DNA of 60,673 nucleotides from Mesorhizobium erdmanii USDA 3471 (GTDB taxonomy: Bacteria; Pseudomonadota; Alphaproteobacteria; Rhizobiales; Rhizobiaceae). Below are positions 17,746 to 27,056 of the stretch, piece after piece. Each line of letters starts with the position of its first letter. Position 1 is the stretch's first letter. The stretch lies in assembly GCF_000472705.1 (NCBI RefSeq), contig NZ_AXAE01000035.1, positions 1 to 60,673 of the forward strand, read 5' to 3'. Both the position numbers and the translations under genes were made by a program. Below the pieces are notes generated by a model, which had not been told where the DNA came from, ran no database searches, and saw only the letters and a program-made list of their open reading frames with translations.

Positions 17746-17990
17746 CGAGCAAGACCTCACTTGGGGCCGCGACGGCGTGATCTCGCCACGCAGTTCACGG
17801 CCAGGGTATCCACAAGGATGAACCGATAGCCGTCGACCGGCAAGCGGCAGCGCAAAATGGGCATCGAGCGATCCGTGTGGGTCCGGTGGCAGGGCGCTAC
17901 CGGCTTGGGCGTTGCGTGGCCCTCGTCGTTTGCGAAAATTCTCTCTTACCCTCCCTCTTCCTGCTATCGTGGAGATGAGGAGACGGACCC
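17746..17990. promoter_or_regulatory. Divergent promoter region between two cyclase genes
   Basis: The two cyclase genes start back to back across this 245-bp spacer, which must hold promoters in both directions. Its right part (from 17924) was copied with the 5' end of the TPR-cyclase, since a diverged version survives at 7511-7600. No operator was recognised. Confidence 0.6.
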
Positions 17991-19739
17991 TTGAGCGAGA
18001 ATCGCAAGCTAGCCGCAATCCTGGCTGCGGATGTGGTCGGATACAGCCGGCTCGCGAGCGCGGACGAAGATCGTACTTTGGCGAGGTTGCGGGCGCTGCG
18101 CAGCGACCTGATCGATCCGACCATTGAAGTGCACCACGGGCGGGTGATCAAGCGCACTGGGGACGGAGCGCTGGTTGAGTTCCGCAGTGTGGTGGATGCC
18201 GTGCGCTGCGCCGTTGAGGTTCAGAATGGCATGGTAGAGCGCAATGCCGGCGTGCCGCAGGACCGCCGCATCGAGTTCAGGATCGGCATCCATCTGGGGG
18301 ATGTGGTCGAAGAAAGCGACGGCGACCTGATGGGCGACGGTGTCAACATCGCCTCGCGCCTGGAGGGCGTCGCGGCGCCCGGCGCCATCTGCCTGTCCGA
18401 GGATGCCTATCGCCAGGTCAAGGCGAGGCTCGACCTCTCGGTCAGCGATCTCGGCAGCACGCAGCTCAAGAACATCGCCGAGCCGATCCGGGTCTATTCG
18501 CTGCAGGTCGGCGCCGCCGGGACCAAGGCGGCCGCGACCTCGGAAGCAGCGCCGCCGAAGCTGTCGATCGCCGTCTTGCCCTTCGCCAATATGAGCGGCG
18601 ATGCCGAGCAGGAGTATTTCGCCGACGGGATCTCCGAGGACACGATCACGGCTCTCTCAAAGCTGTCGCAGCTGTTCGTCATCGCTCGCAATTCGTCCTT
18701 CACGTTCAAGGGTAAGAACGTGAACGTACAGGAGGTGGGTCGGAACCTCGGCGTGCGCTACGTGCTGGAAGGCAGCGTCCGCAAGTCCGGCAACAGGGTA
18801 CGGATCACCGCACAGCTCATCGACGCAACCACGGGCGGGCATCTGTGGGCCGAGCGTTTCGATCGGGACCTGACCGACATCTTTGCCGTTCAGGACGACG
18901 TGACACAGCACATTGTCGGCGCGCTCGCGCTCAACCTGACGGAGGTCGATCAACAGCGGCTTGTAACCGAACAAACCGACAACCTGGAAGCATATGACTG
19001 CTTTCTTCGTGGTCGAGAGCACCTGCGGCGGGTCACGAGAGAGCAAAACAACCAGGCTCGGGACCTGTTGCAGCGCGCCATCGAACTCGACCCGAAATTC
19101 GCACCCGCCTATGCGTTCCTCGCTATCGCGCACGGTCTGGACTACATAAACCGATGGAGCACGTCCCCGTCGACATCAATGGAACAGGCGCAAGAGTTTG
19201 CGACGCGGGCAGTGGCGCTCGATGACCGATATCCTTACGCGCATTGGGCGCTCGCCATCATCAATCTGCATTTAGGACGGCACGACGTGGCCATCCGCGA
19301 GGCCGAGCGTTCGATCGCCCTCGCTCCAAACCTATCGGAGGGGCACGAAGCCCTCGGCAATACACTGCACTATTCGGGGAGGTCCGAAGAGGCGCTTGTG
19401 TGTTTCGATCGGGCAATGGCCCTGAACCCGTACTATCCCGACATGTTACTGCACTTCCAGGCGCAAGCGATGTTCCAGTTGGGCCGGTACGAGGATGCCG
19501 TCGCTTCTCTCAAGCGGCGACTCGTTCGTAACCCTGGCACCGACGTCTCACGTGTACTTCTGGCGGCGAGCTATGGCCATCTGGGCCGTTTCGCCGAAGC
19601 CCGCGCGGCATGGCAGGAAGTGCTTCGCGTCAATCCCGACTATTCGCTGGAATACCGTCGCAAAGTCTTGCCCTACAAGAACCCTGCCGATTTCGAACGC
19701 GTGGTGGACGGGCTCCGCAAGGCCGGTGTCGTACAGTGA
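17991..19739 (+). CDS. Class III adenylate cyclase with TolB-like and TPR domains
   Basis: A 582-residue protein of a family heavily amplified in rhizobia. Residues 7-170 are the cyclase (metal Asp 14 in AAILAADVVGYSRL, second Asp in KRTGDGALVEF with Lys four residues before it, and GDLMGDGVNIASRLEG). Residues 185-310 form the TolB-N-like segment (LSIAVLPFANMSGD, QEYFADGISEDTITAL, GGHLWAERFDRD). Residues 340-570 are TPR repeats. The start is TTG, with GGAG just upstream, the same leader seen in the relic at 7511-7600. A frameshifted paralogue lies at 52989-53896. It converges with the next gene at a 10-bp gap. Adenylate specificity is inferred from the Lys/Asp pair. Confidence 0.94.
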   Translation: MSENRKLAAILAADVVGYSRLASADEDRTLARLRALRSDLIDPTIEVHHGRVIKRTGDGALVEFRSVVDAVRCAVEVQNGMVERNAGVPQDRRIEFRIGIHLGDVVEESDGDLMGDGVNIASRLEGVAAPGAICLSEDAYRQVKARLDLSVSDLGSTQLKNIAEPIRVYSLQVGAAGTKAAATSEAAPPKLSIAVLPFANMSGDAEQEYFADGISEDTITALSKLSQLFVIARNSSFTFKGKNVNVQEVGRNLGVRYVLEGSVRKSGNRVRITAQLIDATTGGHLWAERFDRDLTDIFAVQDDVTQHIVGALALNLTEVDQQRLVTEQTDNLEAYDCFLRGREHLRRVTREQNNQARDLLQRAIELDPKFAPAYAFLAIAHGLDYINRWSTSPSTSMEQAQEFATRAVALDDRYPYAHWALAIINLHLGRHDVAIREAERSIALAPNLSEGHEALGNTLHYSGRSEEALVCFDRAMALNPYYPDMLLHFQAQAMFQLGRYEDAVASLKRRLVRNPGTDVSRVLLAASYGHLGRFAEARAAWQEVLRVNPDYSLEYRRKVLPYKNPADFERVVDGLRKAGVVQ

Positions 19740-19749
19740 CCGGTTAGGC

Positions 19750-21135
19750 TCAGGTCGCTTTGATCTCCGCTTGGCCGATCCTGCGCCATCGGGCGTTTTC
19801 GCGAACCAGTTTCAGGTTGTCGGTCGTCTCGGCAAATGTCCGCAAACGATATTGCCGGAGCAGTTCCGGGAAGAGCGCCCCTTCCGGCAGGCCGGCAAGC
19901 TGCTCGCGGACCGAGATCTGTTCATCGATGACCCGCATGCCCCAGGCATTTTCCCGAACCTGCAGCTCCGCAGCCAGATCGCGCTCTTCCGGCGCGTTTT
20001 CGTCCAGCGCAGCCAGCAGGATCGAGTGGAAAAGCGCTACATAGCCAATCTGCCTCAGACCTCCGACAACCCGCACGCGCGGCAAAATGGCAAGGACGAG
20101 GAACATCAGGAACAAGTTCGGCAGCAACACGCCATCGAGCAGCGCTTGCTTGAGATGCGGCCGCTCGAACGGGATGGAAAGACCATGCGGCCTGTCGGGC
20201 TCGACCAAGTGCCCGTTCTCGAGGACGAGCTTGCGCACACGCTCCGCGCGGATGCCCCAGAAATAGGCCGTGGCATTGGGCAGGAATCGGCCAAATGGGC
20301 CTGACGCGGCCTCTTGCAGGGCATGGTCGAGACGCTGGCGCCTTGCGGGCTCAATGAGCAGTCTGGAAAGAAGGCTGCCGTCATGTTCCAGATGCCGGGC
20401 CATGGCAACCGCGGCGAACCGATCATCGATGAAAACCGGCAGGGTCATGCCCGAACGATCCCAATTGGCGACCAGATCCTCGTTGAGAGCCGTCAGCGCA
20501 TCGGCGGCGGTCCCAAACACCGTGTCCTGGCTGGCAAGCAGTGTGCCCAGCCATCGGCTGGCATCTGTTTCGTCGCCCACCGCTTCGAGTGCGCGCTTGT
20601 TGAGGGAGACGGGACCGGCCACACAGGTGCTTTTGCGGCACAATTTGTGGCGCCCCATGCCAAACAGGTTGACCTTGTCGTCGCCCATATCGAGCCATCC
20701 CGGCCCCTCCCGGCCAACTGTCTCCATGGTCATCGTCGTTCCCATGAAACTGAAGAAGGCTGACAGCCCGTTTTCGACAGCGCCGAGCCAGGCAAGCAGG
20801 AGGGCATCGAAGGTGATCCGGTCCATCAGAAGCAGGCAGTGCAGGCCAGACTGAATTACCGGTCTGTGCTCGAATTCGTCGAGGGCCTTGCCGATCTCTT
20901 CAGGTTGCATGATCACGCCGAGGCGCTGATGCAGGACGTCGCGCAGGATCGAGCGGGCAGCGATCGCCGGGCTCGATACAGGCCTTGCCACGGGCCGCCA
21001 CAGATGGCGGGCGTATTCGGAAACCGGTGCATTCCAGTTCTGCTCGATGTCACGCACGACTTCTGGGCAGAGCAGCGACAGCACAGCCAGGATTTCCATC
21101 GGAGGCGCAGGGGTTGGATCAACTACGGCGGTCAT
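19750..21135 (-). CDS. Uncharacterised 461-residue protein
   Basis: No family is recognised. The protein is mostly soluble, with a hydrophobic stretch near residues 330-355 (LLPNLFLMFLVLAILPRVRVVGG) that could be a buried helix or a membrane segment. A cluster of cysteines (LCRKSTC) lies near the middle. The frame is long, has normal composition and starts at an ATG that overlaps the stop of the upstream acetyltransferase by one base (TGATG), so the two are coupled. This pairing with a GNAT enzyme is the best clue to its role, perhaps in amino-acid or natural-product metabolism. The longer upstream extension runs into the acetyltransferase gene and is not used. Confidence 0.75.
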   Translation of the reverse strand: MTAVVDPTPAPPMEILAVLSLLCPEVVRDIEQNWNAPVSEYARHLWRPVARPVSSPAIAARSILRDVLHQRLGVIMQPEEIGKALDEFEHRPVIQSGLHCLLLMDRITFDALLLAWLGAVENGLSAFFSFMGTTMTMETVGREGPGWLDMGDDKVNLFGMGRHKLCRKSTCVAGPVSLNKRALEAVGDETDASRWLGTLLASQDTVFGTAADALTALNEDLVANWDRSGMTLPVFIDDRFAAVAMARHLEHDGSLLSRLLIEPARRQRLDHALQEAASGPFGRFLPNATAYFWGIRAERVRKLVLENGHLVEPDRPHGLSIPFERPHLKQALLDGVLLPNLFLMFLVLAILPRVRVVGGLRQIGYVALFHSILLAALDENAPEERDLAAELQVRENAWGMRVIDEQISVREQLAGLPEGALFPELLRQYRLRTFAETTDNLKLVRENARWRRIGQAEIKAT

Positions 21136-21653
21136 CAGAAGCGCAGCCGGGCCATGCTGAGGAGGTCGTGGTACTGCCCGTCGGTAAAACCGGCCTTCAC
21201 ATGCCGGCCTTCGACCTCGAAGCCGTGGCTGGTGTAGAGACGGATGGCTGGTTCGTTGTCGGCATAGACGGTCAATTCGACCCGCTTCAAGGCGCGCCAA
21301 TTGTCGGCTACGTCAAGCAGCGCGCCAAGGATGGCGGAACCGATCCCCTTGCCGACAAAGGCATCGTCAAGGCCAATATTGATCTCGCCGATATGCGAAC
21401 GGCGCGGCGAACCCTGCACGACGAGGCTGCCATGGCCGACGACCTTGCCGTCCAGCTCGGCAACGATCCAGGTGGTTTCCTGGCCGGACTTGGCGATGCG
21501 CCGCTCCACTTGCTCCACCATCTCGAAGGGCATCCTGAGCGTGCCCCAGCGGAAGCCCGGCATGTTGAAGATGGCGCAAAGCGCCTCCGCATCACTTGGT
21601 CGGACGGCGCGTAGCCGCGGCGGAATTTTCTCGGAGGAGGTCGTGCTGGTCAT
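21135..21653 (-). CDS. GNAT-family N-acetyltransferase
   Basis: A 172-residue acetyltransferase of the GNAT fold. Motif A is clear: a beta strand, then EINIGLDDAFVGKGIGSAILGALL, with GKGIG as the acetyl-CoA pyrophosphate loop. The family C-terminal pattern follows (VELTVYADNEPAIRLYTSHGFEVEGR). It resembles L-amino-acid or phosphinothricin-type acetyltransferases, but the substrate cannot be read from the sequence. The gene is first in a two-gene unit and is coupled to the unknown 461-residue protein. ATG 21653 was chosen because the family-like region begins soon after; 13 further upstream codons are open. Confidence 0.9.
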   Translation of the reverse strand: MTSTTSSEKIPPRLRAVRPSDAEALCAIFNMPGFRWGTLRMPFEMVEQVERRIAKSGQETTWIVAELDGKVVGHGSLVVQGSPRRSHIGEINIGLDDAFVGKGIGSAILGALLDVADNWRALKRVELTVYADNEPAIRLYTSHGFEVEGRHVKAGFTDGQYHDLLSMARLRF

Positions 21654-21727
21654 GGCGTTCCCGGCGAAGGCAATCGGCCCGGCACGATGCACCGGACTTC
21701 ACCCGAAAATCCAGCCGTCTCAGCAAG

Positions 21728-22552
21728 CTATGACGCCGATTGCGAGCTGAAATATCGGGAGGCGGCGTAGAGTTTAAAGGCGCCGCTGACGCCGATCCAG
21801 CCGAAAAGGGCGAGCCAGCACAATGTCCCGGTCGCCGTCCAGCCTATCCGATGTACCTCGGCGTCGGTGATGACGAGGCCAAGTATGGCAAGCAGCCCAA
21901 CCAGAAACTGCGCCAGGCCGAGCACCAGCAGTTCCTCGCGCGGCGCGCTTCTCCACACGAGATATGTACCGCCAGCGCCAGCGAGGAAGATGGCGCTGTA
22001 GACCTGGGCGTGGAAGGGATCGACCAGCCATGGCCAGGTGCTGCTGACTATCCGGGGAAACAGCAGCATGCCGACGCCATAGAGCCCAAGAATCGCCGTT
22101 TCCGCCAACATGTAGCCGCGCCAGGCGGGATTCAGGGTCACGCCTTTTGCTGAAGGACAGGCCCTGGCCCGCCACAGGAACAGCCCGGATACCGCGGCCG
22201 AGGCAAGATAGACCAGGAACCAGAGCCAGGTCGCTTTTCGCTCGAAGTTGAAATAGCCGAGATTGATCAACGAAACCGCCGACACGATGACGGTGAATAT
22301 GAAGGCCATGACGAGCACCAGCCTGCCGGGCGACCAGCGATTCCAGAACAAGAGCGCCGCCATCACCGCCATTTCGGCGGTGTAGAAGCCACCGAGGAAG
22401 CGGGCACTGAATGGCGTGACGGGCCAGGGCCAGCGCGGCCTGACCAGTGCGGGCGCAAAAAACAGGCCGGCGCCGACAACCAGGACGATAATGACCACCA
22501 CGGAGAAAAGGCGCAGGGCCGCCGGGAATGGCGGGTTGTTGGGTATTGGCAT
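21728..22552 (-). CDS. Multi-pass membrane protein of unknown function
   Basis: A 274-residue inner-membrane protein with about eight hydrophobic spans, several paired with WPW motifs (RPRWPWPVTPF and SSTWPWLVDPFHA). The two WPW units lie about 130 residues apart in similar context, suggesting an internal duplication of a four-helix unit. No catalytic motif is visible and no family is assigned. ATG 22552 is chosen over an in-frame TTG five codons earlier. It lies in the same direction as the acetyltransferase gene but is separated from it by 74 bp, and it is divergent from the DUF5939 cyclase. Confidence 0.78.
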   Translation of the reverse strand: MPIPNNPPFPAALRLFSVVVIIVLVVGAGLFFAPALVRPRWPWPVTPFSARFLGGFYTAEMAVMAALLFWNRWSPGRLVLVMAFIFTVIVSAVSLINLGYFNFERKATWLWFLVYLASAAVSGLFLWRARACPSAKGVTLNPAWRGYMLAETAILGLYGVGMLLFPRIVSSTWPWLVDPFHAQVYSAIFLAGAGGTYLVWRSAPREELLVLGLAQFLVGLLAILGLVITDAEVHRIGWTATGTLCWLALFGWIGVSGAFKLYAASRYFSSQSAS

Positions 22553-22736
22553 GGGAGAGAGCCCCAAAGATGTCTGCTCTGCAGACCATCATAGTGCCGC
22601 TTGCCGCCGAATGGAACTTGAACCGTCGCCAGGCATATTCGAAATGGCCGTAGGGTCCGTTTCGAAGTAAGGTGGTGCACTTGGACCAAAGACCGGTCCG
22701 GTCAACACGCCTCGGGGCGCTTTTTCCGGAGCCTGC

Positions 22737-24155
22737 ATGATGAACGAAGCTCAGGATCTGTTCTCGCTGCTGCGACAATCGACCGATGTCGATCCACAGG
22801 CAATCGACGCGATCAAGCGAACCATCGCGGAGGGCAAGGACCGCGAACTTTGCCGCATCAATGTCCTAGCCTTCGCCCGCAAGCATGGCCTGGACGAGGA
22901 ACGCGCCATAGGTGCCTTTCTCCATGCGGCGCGGGTGGGCATCTTCGACATTTCCTGGAATGTTCTATGCCCCGGCTGTGGCGGCGTGCTCGATACCAAC
23001 GCCACGCTGAAGACCCTGCAGAAGGACGAATACACCTGCGCTTTATGCTCCGAGGGCTATTCGCCGACCCTCGACGAGATGGTCGAGGTGACATTCACCG
23101 TCAGTCCCCGCGTGCGCAGGATTGCCGCCCACAATCCCCACGAACTGCCGATAGTGGAATATTTCCGTCAGATCTACTGGGCGTCCGGCGTCGATATCCC
23201 TGATGAGGATTTCGCGACAAGGTTGGAAGCATTCTCGCTGGAGGATATCGAGCTTGCGCCTGGTGAAAAGGCGGTCCTGCCCATTCAGCTTCCGTCCGAA
23301 TTCGTCATTGTCTTCGAGCCGGTCACCCATTCAGCGCAGTTCATCGACGTGAAGGGCGAACCAACAAAAGAGCGCCGAAGCCTCTCCTTGGTATTCGACC
23401 GCGACCATGTCCAGAACCAGACGCTGGTGATGCAACCCGGCCCGTTGCGCATTTCGCTGGAAAACAGGACTGACACACGCGTGCTGCCGACGGTCTTCAT
23501 CGCCGGCCATGCATTGCATGATTTCCTGGGCAAACGCCAGCCCTTCCTGACCGCCAATCGCCTTCTCACCAACCAGACGTTCCGCGATCTCTATCGCACG
23601 GATACGCTCGATATCAACCAGCGCCTGAAGATCACTAGCCTGACCTTCCTGTTCACCGACCTGCGCGGATCGACCGCGCTTTACGAGCGGGTGGGCGACC
23701 TTTCGGCATTCGATCTCGTGCGCGCGCATTTCCAGGTTCTGCACGAGATCGTCTCGGCGGAGGCAGGTGCGGTGGTGAAGACGATCGGTGATGCGGTGAT
23801 GGCGACCTTCGCGACGCCTGATCGCGCGATTGCCGCGGCCCTCAGGATGCGCGATGCCATGCGTGCGCTCAACGACAAGAGTGGGCGCGAGGATCTGCTG
23901 CTCAAGATCGGCGTCCATGCCGGCCCCTGCATCGCGGTGTCCATGAACGAGCGCCAGGACTATTTCGGCCAGACGGTCAACATTGCGTCGCGGGTCCAGA
24001 ACCTTGCCAACGCACAGGCGATCTTCGCCACTCGTGCGGTGGTCGACGACAATCTCACAGCCGATCTGCTGCGCAGGAAAGCGCTGACGCCCGTGCCCCA
24101 CGAAGTCTCGCTACGCGGCATCGAGCGGGAAATAGCGGTATATACGATTCCTTGA
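22737..24155 (+). CDS. Class III nucleotidyl cyclase with N-terminal DUF5939-like domain
   Basis: A 472-residue protein. Residues 1-290 form a sensor-like region of the DUF5939 type, with a CxxC...CxxC zinc ribbon (Cys 78, 81, 101, 104). Residues 298-470 are the cyclase: metal Asp 308 (FLFTDLRGST) and 352 (KTIGDAVMATF), purine-contacting Lys 348, and the second site QDYFGQTVNIASR with Asp, a combination expected for adenylate cyclase. CGGC and CALC motifs suggest metal or redox sensing. The start is preceded by a CCGGAG site. It is alone on the plus strand, divergent from the membrane protein gene and convergent with the methyltransferase gene. Confidence 0.93.
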   Translation: MMNEAQDLFSLLRQSTDVDPQAIDAIKRTIAEGKDRELCRINVLAFARKHGLDEERAIGAFLHAARVGIFDISWNVLCPGCGGVLDTNATLKTLQKDEYTCALCSEGYSPTLDEMVEVTFTVSPRVRRIAAHNPHELPIVEYFRQIYWASGVDIPDEDFATRLEAFSLEDIELAPGEKAVLPIQLPSEFVIVFEPVTHSAQFIDVKGEPTKERRSLSLVFDRDHVQNQTLVMQPGPLRISLENRTDTRVLPTVFIAGHALHDFLGKRQPFLTANRLLTNQTFRDLYRTDTLDINQRLKITSLTFLFTDLRGSTALYERVGDLSAFDLVRAHFQVLHEIVSAEAGAVVKTIGDAVMATFATPDRAIAAALRMRDAMRALNDKSGREDLLLKIGVHAGPCIAVSMNERQDYFGQTVNIASRVQNLANAQAIFATRAVVDDNLTADLLRRKALTPVPHEVSLRGIEREIAVYTIP

Positions 24156-24186
24156 AGACTTGGTCCCTGAAGACTCGTCCCCACTC

Positions 24187-24666
24187 TCAAACGCGCCTGC
24201 TGATGAAATAACGACCGAGAGGCACCGAAGGCGGCGGCGGGAGGCGTTGCAACAGCGGGTGATCGAGCGGCGTGCCGCTGACCGCAAAGCCGTCGATGCG
24301 AAGCAAACGCGCAATCAGATCCGGAAGCCAGGTGGAGATCACAGCATCGCGATCTTCGTAGCCGGTGCCAATGTCGGCATGGACCAGAGCGGCGTCGATC
24401 CCGATGAACCTGATTGCCGTCTCGCGTATGTCACCGAGCACCATGTTTTCAGCTTCGGGAATTGAGCTGGCGTGTGCGCCAACTTCGCGGTCAAACACCA
24501 CGATCCGGCGTCCGGGCAGGCGTTCGCGCAGATGGTGGAACGTCCGGCCATTGCCGAGGCCGAGCTCTAGGACTGGCCCCTCCATCTTCGCCACCTCGGG
24601 GCAGATTTGATTGAGAATGTCGCGCTGTGAGGTCATCCTGCTGATGAAATTATCGAGGCGAGTCAT
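24187..24666 (-). CDS. Small class I SAM-dependent methyltransferase (Methyltransf_17-like)
   Basis: A 159-residue methyltransferase. Motif I reads VLELGLGNGRTFHHL, followed by an acidic strand end (IVVFDREVG) and a later HADIGTGY segment in place of the usual motif II. It lacks a long C-terminal substrate domain, as in the small rhizobial family Pfam groups as Methyltransf_17. The substrate is unknown. ATG 24666 is preferred over a start 16 codons upstream because the family-like region begins there. The gene stands alone, convergent with the DUF5939 cyclase. Confidence 0.85.
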   Translation of the reverse strand: MTRLDNFISRMTSQRDILNQICPEVAKMEGPVLELGLGNGRTFHHLRERLPGRRIVVFDREVGAHASSIPEAENMVLGDIRETAIRFIGIDAALVHADIGTGYEDRDAVISTWLPDLIARLLRIDGFAVSGTPLDHPLLQRLPPPPSVPLGRYFISRRV

Positions 24667-24877
24667 ATGCGTTTGTGTGTCCCGAACCAGCTCAAGAGAT
24701 CGGCAATACCCCATGGCCAGAGCTGTTCACGGAACCCCAGGGCGCGACGTGTTTAACCCCGCTCGCGTGTCGCCCCATATAGAGGCGAACCATGAACACT
24801 GCAACAATCGAACACGGCTGCCGACTGGGATCATACCGGGCGGAGTCCGCCGCAGGGCGCGCGGCGCAATGACGATC

Positions 24878-26059
24878 TCACTTGTAGGGGTCCGCGGCGT
24901 CCCGCAAGCCGTCGCCGAGGAAGTTGAACGCCATGATGACGAGAATGACGGGCAGCATCGGCAAAAGCAGCCATGGATAGAATGCTATCACGCTGACGCT
25001 GCGTGCCTCGGTCAGCAGGATGCCCCAGCTGGTTGTCGGCGCCCTCAGGCCGAGCCCGAGAAAGCTCAGCGCCGTCTCGCCCAGGATCATGCCAGGTATG
25101 GAGATCGTCGCCGTCGCGATCAAATGCGACATGAAGCCGGGAATGAGGTGACGCCCGATGATGCGGCTGCTGTTGGCGCCCATCAATTGCGCGGCCAGAA
25201 CGTAATCCTCCTCGCGCAGGGCTAGAAGCTTTGAACGAACGGCCCGCGCCAGTCCGGTCCAGTGAATCAGCCCGAGGATGACGGTGATGCCGAAGTAGAT
25301 CAGGATCGGGCTCCAGGTTATCGGCATGATCGCCGCCAGAGCCAGCCATAGCGGAATGCTGGGGATCGATTGCAGAACTTCGATTATCCGTTGAACGATC
25401 AGGTCGAAGAGACCGCCGTGATAGCCGGCCAGTCCGCCGATGACAATGCCGAGCACAAAGCTGAAACTAATGCCGACGAGGCCGATTGTCAGTGAGATCC
25501 GTGCGCCATAGATGATGCGAGAGAGCACATCCCGCCCCAGCCTGTCGGTGCCGGCGAGAAAGAGCTGGCCGTTTTTGGCAGGGCAGACAAAATGCCTGTC
25601 ACCTTCGATCAGGCCCCAGAAGCGGTAACTGTCGCCCTTGCAGAAGAAACGGATCCGCTGAACGTCATCCTGCTCCTCGATGTAGTTTCGCTTGAGCGTG
25701 TCCATGTCCAGCGTCATGTGGCGGCCATAGACGAATGGCCCGACGAGCTGGCCGTTATGGAACAGGTGCACCTGCTGCGGCGGCGAATAGATGTAATCCA
25801 TGTTGCGCGTGTGTAGATTGTAGGGCGCAAGGAACTCGCAGATCAGTATCCCGAAATAAAGCGCCGCCAGGAATATGCCCGATACAACGGCAAGCCGGTG
25901 CCTTCGGAATTTCCACCACATCAGCCGCAACTGCGACGCCTGATAGACCTTCGATTGCTCCGGCGTCATCGCCTCGACCGACTGCAGGTCAAAGGGCGCG
26001 GTGGAAACGTAGTGTTCCAGCGGAGCACCTGGAGCGGGCAGCGGCGAAGACGTGCTCAT
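24878..26059 (-). CDS. Peptide-type ABC transporter permease (OppC/YejE-like)
   Basis: A 393-residue inner-membrane permease, last gene of a four-gene importer operon. An N-terminal cytoplasmic region precedes the first span (VVSGIFLAALYFGILI). A soluble insert of about 100 residues follows, and then the five-span BPD domain. The ATPase-contacting EAA-like loop is clear (EEDYVLAAQLMGANSSRIIGRHLIPG). The motif AGTDRLGRDVLSRIIYGARISL is diagnostic of OppC/DppC. The longer periplasmic insert resembles YejE-type permeases. Its ATG overlaps the stop of the upstream permease gene (ATGA). Confidence 0.95.
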   Translation of the reverse strand: MSTSSPLPAPGAPLEHYVSTAPFDLQSVEAMTPEQSKVYQASQLRLMWWKFRRHRLAVVSGIFLAALYFGILICEFLAPYNLHTRNMDYIYSPPQQVHLFHNGQLVGPFVYGRHMTLDMDTLKRNYIEEQDDVQRIRFFCKGDSYRFWGLIEGDRHFVCPAKNGQLFLAGTDRLGRDVLSRIIYGARISLTIGLVGISFSFVLGIVIGGLAGYHGGLFDLIVQRIIEVLQSIPSIPLWLALAAIMPITWSPILIYFGITVILGLIHWTGLARAVRSKLLALREEDYVLAAQLMGANSSRIIGRHLIPGFMSHLIATATISIPGMILGETALSFLGLGLRAPTTSWGILLTEARSVSVIAFYPWLLLPMLPVILVIMAFNFLGDGLRDAADPYK

Positions 26060-27054
26060 TTGGTGCTGCCGCCCTGCAAGCGAATTCGTGGATCAAGCAG
26101 CGCCAGCGCCAGGTCGGAAATCAGGACACCGATGACCGTCAGGAAGGCAAGGAACATCAGGAACGACCCCGCCAGATACATGTCCTGGCTCTGCAGCGCC
26201 CTGATCAGCATCGGCCCGGTCGTTTCCAAGGACAGGACGATCGCGGTGATTTCGGCGCCGGAGATGATGGCCGGCAGGATAGAGCCGATGTCGGAAATGA
26301 AGAAATTGAGCGCCATACGCAGCGGATATTTGACCAGCGCCTTGAATGGATGAAGGCCTTTGGCGCGCGCGGTCACGACATACTGCTTGTGCAACTCGTC
26401 GAGCAGATTGGCGCGCAGCCGCCGGATCATGCTTGCCGTGCCCCCAGTGCCGATGATCAAGACCGGGATCCAGAGATGGGCGAGGATCGACTTCGCCTTG
26501 GCCCAGCTCATAGGCTCGCCGAGATATTGCTGGTCCATGAGATGGCCGATGGACGTGCCGAACCAGATGTTGGCGAAATACATCAAGATCAGCGCTAGCA
26601 TGAAGTTCGGAATGGCAAGGCCGAGAAGGCCCAAGAACGTCAGGCCGTAGTCGCCCCAGCTGTACTGGTGCGTGGCGGAGTACATGCCGATCGGAAAGGC
26701 GATGAGCCAGGTGACGATGATCGTGACGAAGGAAACCAGCACGGTCAGCCACATTCGGTCCCCGACGACGTCGCGAACCGGCAGCTCATATTCGAAGGAA
26801 TAGCCGAAATCGCCGTGCAGCATCCCGCCGACCCAGTAGAAGTAGCGAATGACCGGCGGCTGGTCGAAACCATATTCCTTGCGCATCATCTGGATGCGAT
26901 CGGAATCCACCGCTTCGCCCTGGGCTCGAAGCTCGGCAACATAGCTGTCGAAATAGTCGCCTGGCGGAAGTTCGATGATCGTGAACACCAGCGCCGATAT
27001 GACCAGAAGCGTTGGAACCATCACGGCAATGCGCCAGACAATATATCGAAGCAC
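26056..27054 (-). CDS. Peptide-type ABC transporter permease (OppB/YejB-like)
   Basis: A 332-residue inner-membrane permease with six spans. It begins with the family N-terminus (MLRYIVWRIAVMVPTLLVISALVF), and the EAA-like loop reads HKQYVVTARAKGLHPFKALVKYPLR. It partners the OppC-like protein to form the channel. The gene starts two bases after the stop of the solute-binding-protein gene and ends in an ATGA overlap with the next permease gene, so all four genes form one tightly coupled unit. Confidence 0.95.
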   Translation of the reverse strand: MLRYIVWRIAVMVPTLLVISALVFTIIELPPGDYFDSYVAELRAQGEAVDSDRIQMMRKEYGFDQPPVIRYFYWVGGMLHGDFGYSFEYELPVRDVVGDRMWLTVLVSFVTIIVTWLIAFPIGMYSATHQYSWGDYGLTFLGLLGLAIPNFMLALILMYFANIWFGTSIGHLMDQQYLGEPMSWAKAKSILAHLWIPVLIIGTGGTASMIRRLRANLLDELHKQYVVTARAKGLHPFKALVKYPLRMALNFFISDIGSILPAIISGAEITAIVLSLETTGPMLIRALQSQDMYLAGSFLMFLAFLTVIGVLISDLALALLDPRIRLQGGSTK

Positions 27055-27056
27055 GC

